DNA from: Hofstenia miamia | Lineage: Eukaryota > Xenacoelomorpha > Acoela | NCBI GenBank assembly: GCA_004352715.1 | Contig: SCFE01000084.1 | Coordinates: forward strand, 1,696,856-1,760,855 | DNA: 64,000 nt | Direction: 5' to 3' | Shown here: in pieces, positions 23,994 through 35,215 of the stretch | Position numbering within the stretch: the first letter of the stretch is position 1 | Layout of the letters: every line of letters begins with the position of its first letter | Notes under the pieces: generated by a model | Told to the model about the DNA's origin: nothing | What the model saw: only the letters and a program-made list of their open reading frames with translations | Database searches by the model: none | Made by a program: the position numbers and the translations under genes

Positions 23994-26900
23994 CTATGAT
24001 TAATACAGGAGCGTTGGCTGGCCGCACTGTATTTGTTACTGGTGGTTCTCGTGGCATTGGATTAGGAATTGCTCTTAAGTGTGCTCGCGATGGTGCTAAA
24101 ATAGTTCTCGCTGCTAAAACTACAGAACCTCATCCGAAACTACCCGGCACAATTTACACTGCTGCAGAAGATGTAATGGCTGCTGGCGCCTCTGATTGTC
24201 TCCCATGCGTTGTTGATGTGCGTGATAACCAGGCAATTGATAATGCTGTCAAACAGGCAGTTGATAAATTCGGCGGGATTGACGTTGTGATCAATAACGC
24301 TTCTGCAATAAGCCTTACGGGAACGTTGCAAACTGATGTGAAAAAATTTGATCTTATGAATCAGGTATTTGATAAATATATTTGGAAAAAATTTATTCTA
24401 ATGTCAAATTAAGTATTTCATCTTTACATATTTAGGTTAATGGTCGGGCTACTTTCTTTACAACAAAGGCTTGTTTACCATACTTGCTTAAAAGTAAATT
24501 CCAGCCCCATGTATTGACGTTAAGTCCACCTATAAGTATGCGGCCTCAGTGGTTGCTGCATAGTGCCTACACTGTGGCTAAGTATGCCATGACTATGCAC
24601 ACTTTGGGAATTGCTGCTGAATATTCAAACATATCCGCCAATTGTTTATGGCCTCGAACTGGCATTGCTACAGCCGCCATTGAAATGCTTGGAGGAAGTA
24701 ACGTTTTGTCAATTTAACTATTTATAATCATTTAATTTCTGTATGTCAGTTCTTTGCATAATTTAAATCAGTTTTTAATTTTTCAGTTAATTAAAATTGC
24801 GAATGTTTGAGTTTGTTTAAGTAGTTCATTTTTATAATAGATATGTAAATTTTAGAGTAGCATTATCAATTATTATGGTTTACATTTAACCTAACTTAGC
24901 ATGCATAATTGATAAGTACACAAATAATAATATTTAAAATTTTCCCGCTAAGGCCAAACAAAGTTTCTCCTCTAGTAGGATATGCTAAAATTACATTTGA
25001 ATGTGTTTGCGAACGAAAATCCTTCAAATTTTTTTAATGTCGCTCCAATATTAGAAAAACGAAAGTGCTCTTTATTTTGTATGAAGTTTTTGAAATTTTC
25101 AAGTGTAAATTCGACAGATTACGGTTTCTTTATTATAAACAACTTCTGTTTATATTACTATTAGTTAGTGCATTAAAAACTAAAACAAATTACACGATCA
25201 AAAACAAGAACTCAATTTATAGCCAACGTTAATGAGAAATTCCAAAGACATAAATTTAGTATAGTTCTAATTGCAATATTGTAGGCTGCTGAAACAATAT
25301 ATTTGTTTTAAACTAGGTGGTTTTTTTCTAAATTAGAAAAATATTCTCTACTTATCAGATAAAACAATAAATATCTTATTAATTATTATTATTCTTGCAT
25401 CTCACAGCTTCATGCTGGTATCCCTCTCAGCTCGGGGAACTCACCAGTTCCCAGGGAGTCTGAGTGCTTTTCTCAGGACTCTAGCTGTTCCTAACAATGC
25501 TGCCTTCTGTGCTACTGTGGCTCCCCACTTTGGTACTCCCAACTCCTCCAAGTATCTCTTATGCTTCTTACTCACTGCTCCTAGTGCTCCTACTACTACC
25601 GGGACTACTTCAACCTTCTTTAACTTCCACAGCCTCTCTATTTCCTCTGCTAACTCTCTGTACTTGTCTATCTTCTCTTTCTCCTTGCTTTCTACATTTC
25701 TATCCTTTGGTACAGCTATGTCTATCACTGTTCCTAATCTTTTCTCTTTGTCTACCACTACTATGTCTGGCCTCCGTGCTTCTACCACCTTGCTGGTCTG
25801 TATGTTGAAGTCCCACAGTATCTTAACCTTCTCATTCTTGATGGCTCCCTGCGGCTTGTGCTCATACCACTTGTCTCCTGCTTCTAACCCATGNNNNNNN
25901 NNNNNNNNNNNNNNNNNNNNNNNNNNNNNNNNNNNNNNNNNNNNNNNNNNNNNNNNNNNNNNNNNNNNNNNNNNNNNNNNNNNNNNNNNNNNNNNNNNNN
26001 NNNNNNNNNNNNNNNNNNNNNATACCACTTGTCTCCTGCTTCTAACCCATGCTGCCTGCTCAAGCTCCAATGTACCATTCTTCCCACCTTGTCATGCCTG
26101 AACTTATACTCATTCTGCGCCAACTTCTCACATCCTGCTATCAGATGATCTACTGTCTCACACTCTTTCGTACATAGCCTACACTTATCACTTCCACTCT
26201 TCTGTCTATATGCTTTTTCACCCAGTTTGTTCTTATTGCTTGCTCTTGTGCTGCCATTATCAATGCTTCTGTTTCTCTTTTAAGTCCTGCTTTCTTTAAC
26301 CACTTGTTGCTCTCTTCTCTGCCTATACCTTGTTTGTCTCTCTGATTCCATCCTACTCTTGTATACCTTCTTTCCTTCGCTGTCAGCTCTTATCTTCCTT
26401 AACTCCTTAGTGACCTCTAGCAGGGATCCTCTGGGTTGCTCTTCTACATATTCCCTTAGCCCTAGTGCTTCTGCTTCTACAGTTTCCTCCACACTTAGCA
26501 GCTCTTTCCCTCCCTTATGCCTTGCCATGTACAGCCTATCTACATCTCCATTGAGGTTGAATGCTCTCTCTGCTGCTAGTATCTTCCTTGTCTCCCTGTC
26601 TAATTCCCTCAGTTCATTCTTGTTCCACCTAACTATTCCTGCCGAATATCTCAACACTCGTATCGCCAATGTATTAATTGCCTTTATGCTGTTCTGCCCA
26701 TTCAATGCTAACTTCTGTAGTACCTTCCTTACTCTTTTGTATTCTTTTCTTAACCTCGTCCTCATTTCCTCATGATCTGTTCTATTTTTCTCCATCACAC
26801 CTATGTACTTGTACTCCATCTCCATCTATGCACTTGCCTCTTGTCATTGTCACTGTCGCACATTTTCCTAATCCAAATTTGATACCAGAATCTCTGCTTG

Positions 26901-29900
26901 CATTCTCCAATGTCTCCACTTGCTTCAGCAACATCTTCTTTGAACTAGCATACATCTTCAGGTCGTCCATGTACCACAGGTGACTCACTGCTCTACCATT
27001 CTTCTCCACCTTATATCCTATATCTGTCTGCTTTAACCTTTCTGTGATGGGGATTAAGCTAACTGCAAACAGTAGTGGTGCTAAGCTGTCTCCCTGGAAT
27101 ATGCCTCGCCTAAACCTCAAACTGTGTCCGTCTATCTCAGTCTGCCACTTTCACATCTCCCTCTCTAGAAACTCAACCCATTTCCGTGAAACTCCATTAG
27201 CCTCTAACGTCCTCAATACCCACCTATGTGATATGCTGTCATATGCCTTCTTGTAGTCTATGCATGCCATTGCTAAGTTTGTCTTCTTCTACAATTCTCC
27301 ACCACTCCCCGGTCTATCAACAACTGATCTTTGCATCCTCTCGTCTTTGGCCTACATCCCTTCTGCTCCTCTGGTAGCAACCTGTTCTGTTCTAAATAAC
27401 ATGCCAGCCTACTTGAAATCACAGAAGTTAGCAATTTCCAAGTTGTTGGCAGATATGTTATTGGCCTGAAGTTGCTTGCCTCACTACCTTTCTATGGGTC
27501 CTTCTGTATTAGAAATGTCCTTCCCACTACCATCCACTCTGGGCACCCACTCACCACACACTCCTTCAATGCTACTGCTAGTCTCTTATGAACACTTGTG
27601 AACTTCTTCAGGCAATACCCATGTACATCATCTCTGCCTGACACCTAAAAATCAATTCTGACAAAACTGAATTTGTCATTTTTTCATCTAAAGAACAACA
27701 AAAGCTTACTGAAAATATTAAAATTAGTGTATGTGAAAACGAAATTAGTCAAAGTAAATGCGTAAACTATTTAGGTGTATTAATAGACAATGATTTAAAA
27801 TTTGATAATTTTTTCTCTCAAAAATTAAAAAAGATGGCATCTGGAATTAAGTATTTTTACCATTTGCGTCATGTAGGAAAACCGTCCCATGTAGAATTAA
27901 TTCATTCATTTGTCTTAAGTCAATTTAATTACTGTGCATTTGTTTTTAAAATTCTCACATCGCAAAAACGTTCATTACTAGCAAAAATTTTTATTTTGGC
28001 ATTTAGAACACTAAATTATATTGAAAAACATGAATCCATAGCGCAATTAAGATCAATTTTCAATCTTATGGAATGATTTAAGTATTGATATAAAATGTGA
28101 GAAAAACTATAAACACTTCAAGAAAAAAAGTTTTATTAAATAAGCAAACATTTTTTGGCATAGATAATAAACTCAATGCATGGTCGAATTACTTTTAACA
28201 CTGCCCTTTAATTAATATTGCATATTTAAATAGTTTTTTAAATGTTTTTGTCATGTGTTAGTTTATAGATTTTATATACATTTTATATACATTTACGCAA
28301 TAAATTTGCTTTGACTCACTCTTTACTATCAATTATGTTTCTAAGTACATCGAACAATGCGCTCAACTTCTATGGCAAATTAACTGTGTATAATTTGACA
28401 TTCAAATCCAATCGTAAGATTTTGACAGCATTCGAGTAACTATGACGAATTTCACTCAAAATCGATTAGTGATCAATTACAATGTTTTAATTTTACACTA
28501 TCACAAATATCTGCAAGCGATATCGTATAGAGTAGTTTTAGTTTCTTGGTTGTCACATTTTCAAAAGCTTGCATTTTAATGCCTTTTCCGTTAGCAATAT
28601 GATAACTCAATTTGTGTTTGGCTACACTGATCCATTCACTAATATAGACAATGTGAAATATTGTAGTATGAAGAGGGAGATCATTTTAGTTTTAACTCGT
28701 AAATGTATTAATGTAAGATAATTGGGAAATTCTAATACATCGGTGTGCATACAATCAAATCTCACTACTATGCCACCGTTAAGGACCGAACGAAGTGGCA
28801 TGGTAGCAAGAGTGACATAGTAACGAGAGTTTGAACCAGCAGTTTATTATCATTGGGACAGAAGAAAAGTGGGTAATAGCGAGAGTGAAGTAATAGCGGG
28901 AGGACATTGTAACGGGAGTTTGTAACAGCAGGTTTATTATCATTGGGACTGAAGAAAAGTGGCATAATTGTGAGAGTGGCACAGTAGTGGGGTTACATAA
29001 ATAACATCTCCTTTAATACGAAGTTAGTCTTCTTGTTAGCAATCAGCAAAAAAAGGTACATTGAGAGAAACACTGCCACATGTAGAATAAGTTATATTCC
29101 AAATCTTTTGCAGACATATACATTGTTTCTAAAATTTTTAAAATGTATTAGTTTTTGCTATACGATTCGCTTGTCATTTTGACATTAAAGTATTGCAAGT
29201 GACTTCCGGTATAATTTATAGTGAGTTTATTATTTTTAATGTCAAACAATTGATTTCAGCAAAGGCAATCAAATCTTCCGCTATCAAAGTGCTGGTATTA
29301 TATTTGTACAATATTTTGTTTGAGACGTTGTTGCGTATTTATTCAAATTTTTGAACCTCATGAATCCAGATTTAGTTTTTTGCAATCACAACCCTATCAC
29401 GCTCTAACAACTATTATGTTTAGCATTGTACAATTGATTTTTAATATATGTTAAAGTGAATTAAAGCTGTTGAAAGGTATGGTGATCACATAACAGAAAC
29501 CTCACTTGTAATTCATCTAAAATAAGATGTGCTTCAGGCAGTCTAGTTTAGCCTATTGAGCTACGTTGAAAAAAAATCCGCAACTAAGATACAAAGTCTG
29601 CAAAAATCATTGTATATTTTATTCCATTGCATTGTTAAAAAACTGTTGCCTTATCCTGTTTTATTTCTATGTCATTTTTAAATAATGATAGCTCTAAAAA
29701 ATTCTGTGATGTTTTTGTAATGCCTGCTGTATTTATTAGATTCATTTTAGGTGATATGATGACCCGATGTAGAAAAGTCGACATCGTTTCTGATTCCGCT
29801 TATTCCATTCTCTCATCAAGCGTTTCGGGAAAATGCCTTGTTGACGAAACTGTTTTACGGGAAGCTGGTGTATCAGATTTTGACCAGTACGCCATTGACC

Positions 29901-30310
29901 CAACTAAAGAGCTCATGATTGATTTCTTTTTGGACGACGAAGTCTCCAAAATAGAAAAATCATCTTCTGCAAGTGCTGAAAAGGGCATTTCTTCTGGAGA
30001 GCATGACGCCTATTTTGAATCACTCAACAGTAAAATTACACAAGAACTTAAAAATGATGTAAATAGCTTATTTAATTTCAATCTCACTGATGGCGACGCG
30101 GTCAAAACCTACACAGTCGATCTTCGTAAAAATCCAGGTGGTGATAAGGCTGGAGTTACCATGATAATGCCAAGCGACGTGTTTGGAAAGCTGGTTAAAG
30201 GAAAAGTAAGCGCAACAGTTGCATTCATGAAGGGTCAGTTGAAAATCAAAGGTGACATGGGAAAGGCCATGAAATTAGAAAAGGTTTTTAAAGCTCAGAT
30301 GAAAAAATAA
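23994..30310 (+). CDS. HSDL2: Hydroxysteroid dehydrogenase-like protein 2, three coding exons
   Basis: Coding exons are 23996-24364, 24436-24697 and 29751-30310, all with GT/AG introns and compatible phases, giving 396 residues (vertebrate HSDL2 is about 418). The N-terminal short-chain dehydrogenase/reductase domain has the NAD(P)-binding TGGSRGIG (15-22), NNAS (100-103), and catalytic Ser153, Tyr168 and Lys172 (LSPP ... YTVAK). CLWPRT and EMLGG are HSDL2-type signatures. The third exon continues through RCRKVDI and FFLDDE to a C-terminal SCP2 sterol/lipid-binding domain (about 290-396, with LKIKGDMGKAMKLEK). The family is linked to lipid metabolism in peroxisomes or mitochondria; the exact substrate is unsettled. 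The C-terminus QMKK lacks the peroxisomal ARL/SKL-type signal found in vertebrate HSDL2. Intron 2 holds two LINEs. Confidence 0.93.
25441..26123 (-). pseudogene. Restriction-like endonuclease domain of R2/R4-like LINE
   Basis: The piece 25893-25441 encodes HGLEAGDKWYEHKP and then the PD-(D/E)XK core: RRPDIVVVDKE, with TVIDIAVPKD following, and a basic/coiled KEKEKIDKYRELAEEIERLW segment. It ends ALRLPGNW at the stop. The 26123-26022 side encodes KFRHDKVGRMVHWSL and again HGLEAGDKWY, so the frame reads straight through if the duplicated gap flank is collapsed. In R2-group elements this domain nicks the target site before reverse transcription. Confidence 0.8.
25894..26021. other. Probably false assembly gap
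   Basis: The 30 bases before the Ns (25864-25893) are repeated exactly after them (26022-26051). Overlapping contig ends were evidently not merged, so nothing may be missing. Confidence 0.9.
26280..27120 (-). pseudogene. Reverse transcriptase part of R2/R4-like LINE
   Basis: Two overlapping open pieces (27120-26782 and 26825-26280) encode the RT palm and thumb. The first has RFRRGIFQGDSLAPLLF and the YMDD box with both catalytic aspartates. The second begins KYIGVME and contains the conserved RYSAGIVRWNKNEL and EALGLREYVE segments that lead to the zinc knuckle. The frame change near 26800 breaks the protein. Upstream, 27640-27120 still shows RT motifs 0 to 3, but with several stops. Confidence 0.8.
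27643..28320 (+). mobile_element. LINE (CR1/Jockey-like) 3' fragment
   Basis: A + strand frame runs almost unbroken from about 27643 to 28074: INSDKTEFVIF, then CVNYLGVLIDNDLKFD (the YLGV-D thumb motif of non-LTR reverse transcriptases) and FVLSQFNYCAFVF. After a stop, a decayed tail follows to about 28320, ending near CAATAAATTTGC. It is 5'-truncated and joined head to head with the antisense R2/R4-like LINE, inside HSDL2 intron 2. The clade is uncertain. Confidence 0.75.
28815..28985. repeat. Two-copy tandem repeat, period about 90 bp
   Basis: TTTATTATCATTGGGAC and its surroundings (28820-28871) recur at 28910-28962 with a few changes, each followed by GAAGAAAAGTGG and a GAGAGTG-type segment. 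The repeat is non-coding and lies in HSDL2 intron 2. Confidence 0.75.
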
Positions 30311-30384
30311 TTAATCATCTTTTCAATTCTATCCTTTGTGCTGAAATTTTATATTTATATTTTCAAAGTATTGTTCTGATTTTC

Positions 30385-30390
30385 AATAAA
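30385..30390 (+). terminator. HSDL2 polyadenylation signal
   Basis: AATAAA lies 75 bases after the HSDL2 stop codon, the first canonical signal downstream. Confidence 0.6.
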
Positions 30391-30761
30391 ATATGTATAT
30401 TATTTTTGTTTTCAATTCCAGTGCTCAAAGGTATGCATACTATACGTAAGAGAAGTGGTCCAAAAATGATGCTGAAATAGCGTTAACAATTTCGTGAATT
30501 AATGTCTTAATTAGAGGGGAATTAAGCACTCGTTGAATTCTTATTATAATTGTATTTGGAAGGAAACAAGCAACAAGCTCATACAATTTTAGAGGAGCCT
30601 TTTTGACACATTTATTTATCATATAGTTAACTTGCTAATCTTTCTAATAGTTTGTACAGTTAACTATTTAATTTGGGATACAGTATCGAAACTAGAATTT
30701 GATTAAAGTTATTTTTTTAAATCTTACTCCAATTATGCTACATTCAATTACAATAATTACT

Positions 30762-31493
30762 TGTATTTTTGTATTTTCATCTAAAATTTTGCAGGGTCAT
30801 TGATTTGTTTAATTGAAATACAACATGCACTTACAAAAGAAAATGAAATCACTTCAGCTTAAGGTATTAATAGTAATCGTATGCGAATGGGAATATTTAC
30901 ATCTTNGTTCTTTCTCAGAATTTCCATTATTTCTGGGGTTCCTGGTTCGGAAGAAGATTCATGTCTTGTTGACTCTGGGGTTTGGGTTGCTTCCGAGTTT
31001 CTTGGATAGGATGACGATCGTGTCGCCATAGGGTAGTGGTTTTCGGTATTGCCTTCTTTGCGCTTCCTCTTTTGCTTTTATTGTTTGTCATCATTCCTAA
31101 TGTCGTAGTGGCATTCTGGTTCGGTTACGATCCGGGGGTCCAGTTTGCACCTGTTGCGATTGAAGTTTTCTGCCTTTGCTGACTTTGTCTTTCTGTTCGC
31201 TGCTACGTTGCTTCCTTTTCACTTTTCCTTTGAGTTTCCAGGTCTTTAAAGAAGTATTGCTGTATTGTTTCCTCTCTGTTGACTTTGTTCTTAGTTGTCA
31301 CAGTCACCATGTAACATCCTCCACCTAGCTTATTACGCCGTGTCTAACNTGTATTTTTGTATTTTCATCTAAAATTTTGCAGGGTCATTGATTTGTTTAA
31401 TTGAAATACAACATGCACTTACAAAAGAAAATGAAATCACTTCAGCTTAAGGTATTAATAGTAATCGTATGCGAATGGGAATATTTACATCTT
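30762..31493. repeat. Direct duplication bracketed by single Ns with GC-rich insert
   Basis: Bases 30762-30905 recur at 31350-31493. Single Ns stand at 30906 and 31349. The enclosed 442 bases (30907-31348) are clearly richer in G+C and CpG than everything around them, and no homologue is recognised. The same N-insert-N layout occurs at 16.1-17.2 kb, which points to an assembly or haplotype artefact, possibly with foreign or misplaced sequence. Confidence 0.8.
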
Positions 31494-31983
31494 AAGTAAA
31501 AATGAAATGTCAAAATTTCACTGAAGTTCCATCATTTTCTTAGATATTTGCTATTAAAACGTTTTCAAATCTGAAAAACTGCATGTGTTTCATTAATTAC
31601 GTCGAACCTAAATGCATTAAATTACAAAAAAGTTTTAACCCTCTAGAAGTGAACTTGTAGCTGTTGTACCATCGAGTTGAATTTAAAAACTAAAATCTCT
31701 AAAGTGGAGTGGGAATTTATAAATCATCACTTGAACGGAAATAATTAGAAACAAAATCGAATTCAATTGGAACCATCATTTCTAACCTTAAAATTGTGAA
31801 TATTTTAAGGACGTTTTAAAGTCTCCGAAATGTTTTAAGAGAAGATTTCCAATATCATTCGAACCTTCTACAGAATTCAAAAAAAGAAACTCAGCATTTA
31901 TTTAACATGTTTCGGCATGCCGCTGCCATTTTCAAAAAGGTTCCCACTATAAAATTTACGAAATATTAATCAAATTACATTTT

Positions 31984-32250
31984 TTATAATATCGGTAAAT
32001 TTAGTTTGTTTTTATATTCATCTTTTTTGTTTAAGCTTGGTTCCTTTAATTCTATATAAATTGATTCAATGATGCTTAGTTGAAAATTATCTATTGCCTT
32101 GGATAAAACTTTATGTGTAAATTTCATATCACAGTTCTTTAAATGATCAAAGATGGCCGAATGAATTTTGTGTTCTTTAATTCTTAATTGTAAATTTCTT
32201 GACGTCTTTCCAATGTATTGTGCACCACAGCTGCAAGTTATTTCATACAT
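31984..32250 (-). pseudogene. GIY-YIG endonuclease domain of Penelope-like element
   Basis: 88 codons open to the 3' stop. The frame actually continues upstream to about 32440 without a stop. The nuclease signature C-x-C-G-x-x-YIGKT-x-R, with R and EH about 7-10 residues later, is complete. In the family it nicks DNA to prime target-site reverse transcription. Confidence 0.8.
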
Positions 32251-32990
32251 TACTTTGGAAATGTTTTCAATCTTGGTTTCTGTTTTTAGTCCTATTAGTT
32301 GTCTTAGTTTATTGGTCTTTAGTATAAAGCCTACATTTAAAAATGATGGAGTGATTCTTTTCAGATATTTCTGTAATTTAATTGATTGTATGCCTCGATA
32401 ATCAATATTAAAGATGTAATTTTTTAAATAATCACTTTGTTTGGTTTTAGTTTCTTAAATTTGTAGTAAGTCTTCTAGTTTTTGTTTTATAATTCTTTCG
32501 ACTATATTTGCTGGATATTCATTACGCTTTAATATATCTTTGATCCTTATAATTGATTTATGAATTTCTTCGTAATTGTGATCAATCATGAAATGTCGAT
32601 GTATCAGACCTTTGATCATGGATTTTTTGTATGCCAAAGGTACGTTTGAATTGTAGTTAATTACTAAATTTGTATCCGTTGGTTTGCTCTAGTATGATAA
32701 CATAAATTTGTTCTTTATTCTTTCAATGTTAATATTCAGAAATGGTATTCTTTTGTTGTTTTCTTCTTCGATGGTAAATTGAATTGCAGAATCGAAAGAA
32801 TTCAAGGAAGGAAGTATGTCTTTAACATTATATTCTGATATAACTAGTATATCATCAACATATCGAGCATAGTAATGAAATTTATTCATTATTTTGGCAA
32901 CATTCATTTTTTGTTCAAATTTTGACATATAAATATTTGCTAGTGTAATTAGTAAGCTATTTGCTGTACGTTACAAGGTGTCCAATTTAA
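31984..32990 (-). mobile_element. Penelope-like element, 5'-truncated
   Basis: On the - strand: a reverse transcriptase end with LANIYMSKFEQ and the catalytic HYYARYVDDILVI (32.8 kb), FTIEEENNKRIPFLNINIER, then a linker domain (VPLAYKKSMIKGLIHRHF), and finally a GIY-YIG endonuclease (YEITCSCGAQYIGKTSRN with downstream R and EH) at about 32250-31984. RT followed by C-terminal GIY-YIG is the defining Penelope layout. Only about two in-frame stops (near 32686 and 32455) interrupt it. The 5' part of the RT is absent beyond about 32990. Confidence 0.9.
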
Positions 32991-32999
32991 GATCAATTT

Positions 33000-34210
33000 T
33001 AATTTGGGAAACCAATCCAAGAAACATTCGTATTTATGAAAGTGGTTTTTAATATAGTCAGTGAATTTGTGACTGATCTTCTGTTATAATATAAATAAAT
33101 GCTTAAACTATTTTTACTGAAAGCTTAAAATTCTGTGACAAAAAGGGCTATTCTGAAAATGGTTATAGAACCTTTTTGGTAATATCCTCAGTTAGAAAAG
33201 TATTTGAACGTTATTAGCTAATGAAATATATGAGGATTTACACAAGAATAATCAATATGGCTTTCGCATAAGCTTAATAATTTCAGGTGTTTCCCACTAA
33301 GAAAATTGGGTAGAAATTATATTCAAGTGTCTGGGGTTTTCACCAGATCGAGTTGGCAAGCATACCTCCTTGCATGGAATAGAGTTAATTAATTAGTATT
33401 TTGATTTATCAGAGGAAAATACAAAGAGTTAATTTTTTAAATTTTTTGCAAACAGACATTGCCAGTTTTTAAAATTAGTGATGCAGTAATTTTGACGAAT
33501 TCTCAGTTCATTAAAAATTCATAGAGTGAAAATTTTTTCTATCGCAATATCTTTTTTATGTATGATATTCCTTCTTTGTGGAATTTTTCAAAGAATTGTT
33601 ATTTATTCATTTATTTTATTTTTTTGTATTTTATTTGTCATACTTAATTAGCTTAATTGATTTTTTATTATTATTACGATCAAACAGTGCTCAGAAAGAC
33701 GTGCCCAAGAATACTATATTTTTTCAATTTTTCTGTATATAGTGTCATAATTTCATTTTGTAATAACTCATTGCTTCTCGTAACTATAATATATATACTG
33801 GAATTTCAAAATGAAGCGAAATATCATATTTATCTTCTTAACACTAAAATGGCCAAATGTATCAATTGACCCATTTTTGAAATTCTCTTCAATGGCATGA
33901 ATTGTATTTACAATAGATCACCATAAATTTTGACTTTAGTGTTTTTGTAAATAATAATTCTGCACACAGCATAAAGTTTAAACATTATGCTTGAAGCATA
34001 CCTAGAAGGACCAGGTAGGTCAATTGAACCAATCTATCATATGCAACTTAAATTGTTAAGTAATTCATTTATTTATTAATCCCCAAGGATTTTTCGTTTA
34101 AAATTATTGTAGAAATAATAAAGTTTAAGCTTAGACTAATAAATTCAAAGCATATGTAGACAAATATGTCTATATGGAAGAACAACCTATATATAACCTG
34201 AATTAGCATG
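33000..34210. other. Non-coding AT-rich stretch
   Basis: No exon, RNA gene or transposon domain is supported. Confidence 0.45.
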
Positions 34211-34219
34211 CAACGCCTG

Positions 34220-34770
34220 GTTTTTCTAGGACAGTTCTCTGGCTAGAGACATTCGTCCTTGTGAGAAGTATTAGAGATTTTTTTGTTAGCTGTGAAAAAT
34301 GTTTATCAGTCTCTTTGAAGATATAACAGGTTCAGTTCTTTCTGTACCGCAGAGACTACAGACATCTGTGACAATTTCTAAAGGTCTCAGATTATCACTG
34401 GCATCAACAATTGCTCTTGCTGCGTTCTTGGGATCATATCCCCTTAGTTGATGATGACAAAAACTGTCCAAAGTGCTTTATACCATTTGATTTATTCTGT
34501 GATCAAGCTATTTCATGCGCGGTTGGTGGTGGAGAATTGCGCATCATGATCCACTCAGAGAAGCTAATTTTGCAACTGCTTCTAAAGGTGCTTTGTCTTC
34601 TGACCTGGAAAAATTTAACCTAACTGAGTCCCGTGCTCGTTTGGGGGACATCTTTTTACCATGTTGGTCTTCTGGTCAACCAAGCCGCTCTAGATTTGAC
34701 TGTAATTAGTTCATTGCCGCATTCGACTGTTTTTCATGTGGGTACTAATGCTTTAGAAGTCTCAGAAGCT
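34220..34770 (+). mobile_element. Fragment of a second restriction-like-endonuclease LINE
   Basis: The + strand translates, with frameshifts, to DKNCPKCFIPFDLFCDQAISC (a zinc-knuckle-like C-x2-C ... D-x-A-x-x-C motif), a GG and HDPLRE stretch, then LTESRARLGDIFLPCWSSGQ. The pattern C-x2-C, H-D-x-L-R, R-x-G-D-x-x-L-P-x-W-x-x-G followed by a D-V-T-like strand is known to me from C-terminal endonuclease regions of retrotransposon proteins in many invertebrates. It is a different lineage from the copy at 25.4-27.6 kb. Confidence 0.5.
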
Positions 34771-35130
34771 TACTAAGTACCCCGAATCATGTCCAGCTTC
34801 TGGTATATCTTTATACCCTTATCAGTGGAAGCTCTAGGAGGATGGTCACCAATTGCTATCAAAGTATTCTGCAAAATTTGTTCTATGCCCGAACTGTCTC
34901 TTGCGATCTGAATACGTATTCTGTATATTTTTTCTTCCTTTCCTCACATCATTTCCCATATTTATTTTGTTTACATAATTAAAAATAAATTTGCTTTCAT
35001 TGAGTAGGCTCTGCCATGATGAGAAAAACATAATATAATATTGGGTTTATTGTTTGAATTAAGATTAACCATAGGGTAAATTAACAGACTTCTAATATTA
35101 AGTAAACGTCAATGGTAGAATTTAGCTTAA

Positions 35131-35215
35131 AGTTAGGGTTGTGTTTTCTGCTAGGGTTGGGTTAAGAATATGTTTGGAGTTATGGTCATGGTTTGGGTTA
35201 GGTTTAGGGTTAAGG
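35131..35215 (+). repeat. Degenerate TTAGGG-like repeat
   Basis: GTTAGGGTT, CTAGGGTTGGGTT and GGTTTAGGGTT units occur amid variants, resembling the stretch at 1718-1790. Confidence 0.5.

Larger units (their letters stand above)
25385..27642 (-). mobile_element. R2/R4-like LINE with restriction-like endonuclease, 5'-truncated
   Basis: A - strand non-LTR retrotransposon inside HSDL2 intron 2. In order it shows reverse transcriptase (FRPITYLP, then ACIDYKKAYDS, FQGDSLAPLLF, WYMDDL with the catalytic YMDD), a zinc knuckle CRLCTKECETVDHLIAGC near 26150-26200, and a restriction-like endonuclease with ARRPDIVVVDKEKRLGTVID. This is the architecture of the R2/R4 group. The 3' end at about 25385 is followed by AATAATAATAAT, a simple tail as in R4/Dong elements. 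The 5' end is missing: it abuts a + strand LINE at 27642. A few frameshifts and stops make this copy inactive. The gap at 25894-26021 is probably spurious. Confidence 0.85.

Noticed and set aside
25412-26775. Several Ser/Leu/Cys-rich + strand ORFs
   Set aside because: Antisense shadows of the R2/R4-like LINE.
28768-28982. Two - strand ORFs with repeated FFSPNDNK-like segments
   Set aside because: Translation of the 90-bp tandem repeat, with no independent support.
34286-34471. 61-codon - strand ORF with a C-x2-C pair
   Set aside because: Antisense to the + strand LINE fragment, which explains the local composition better.
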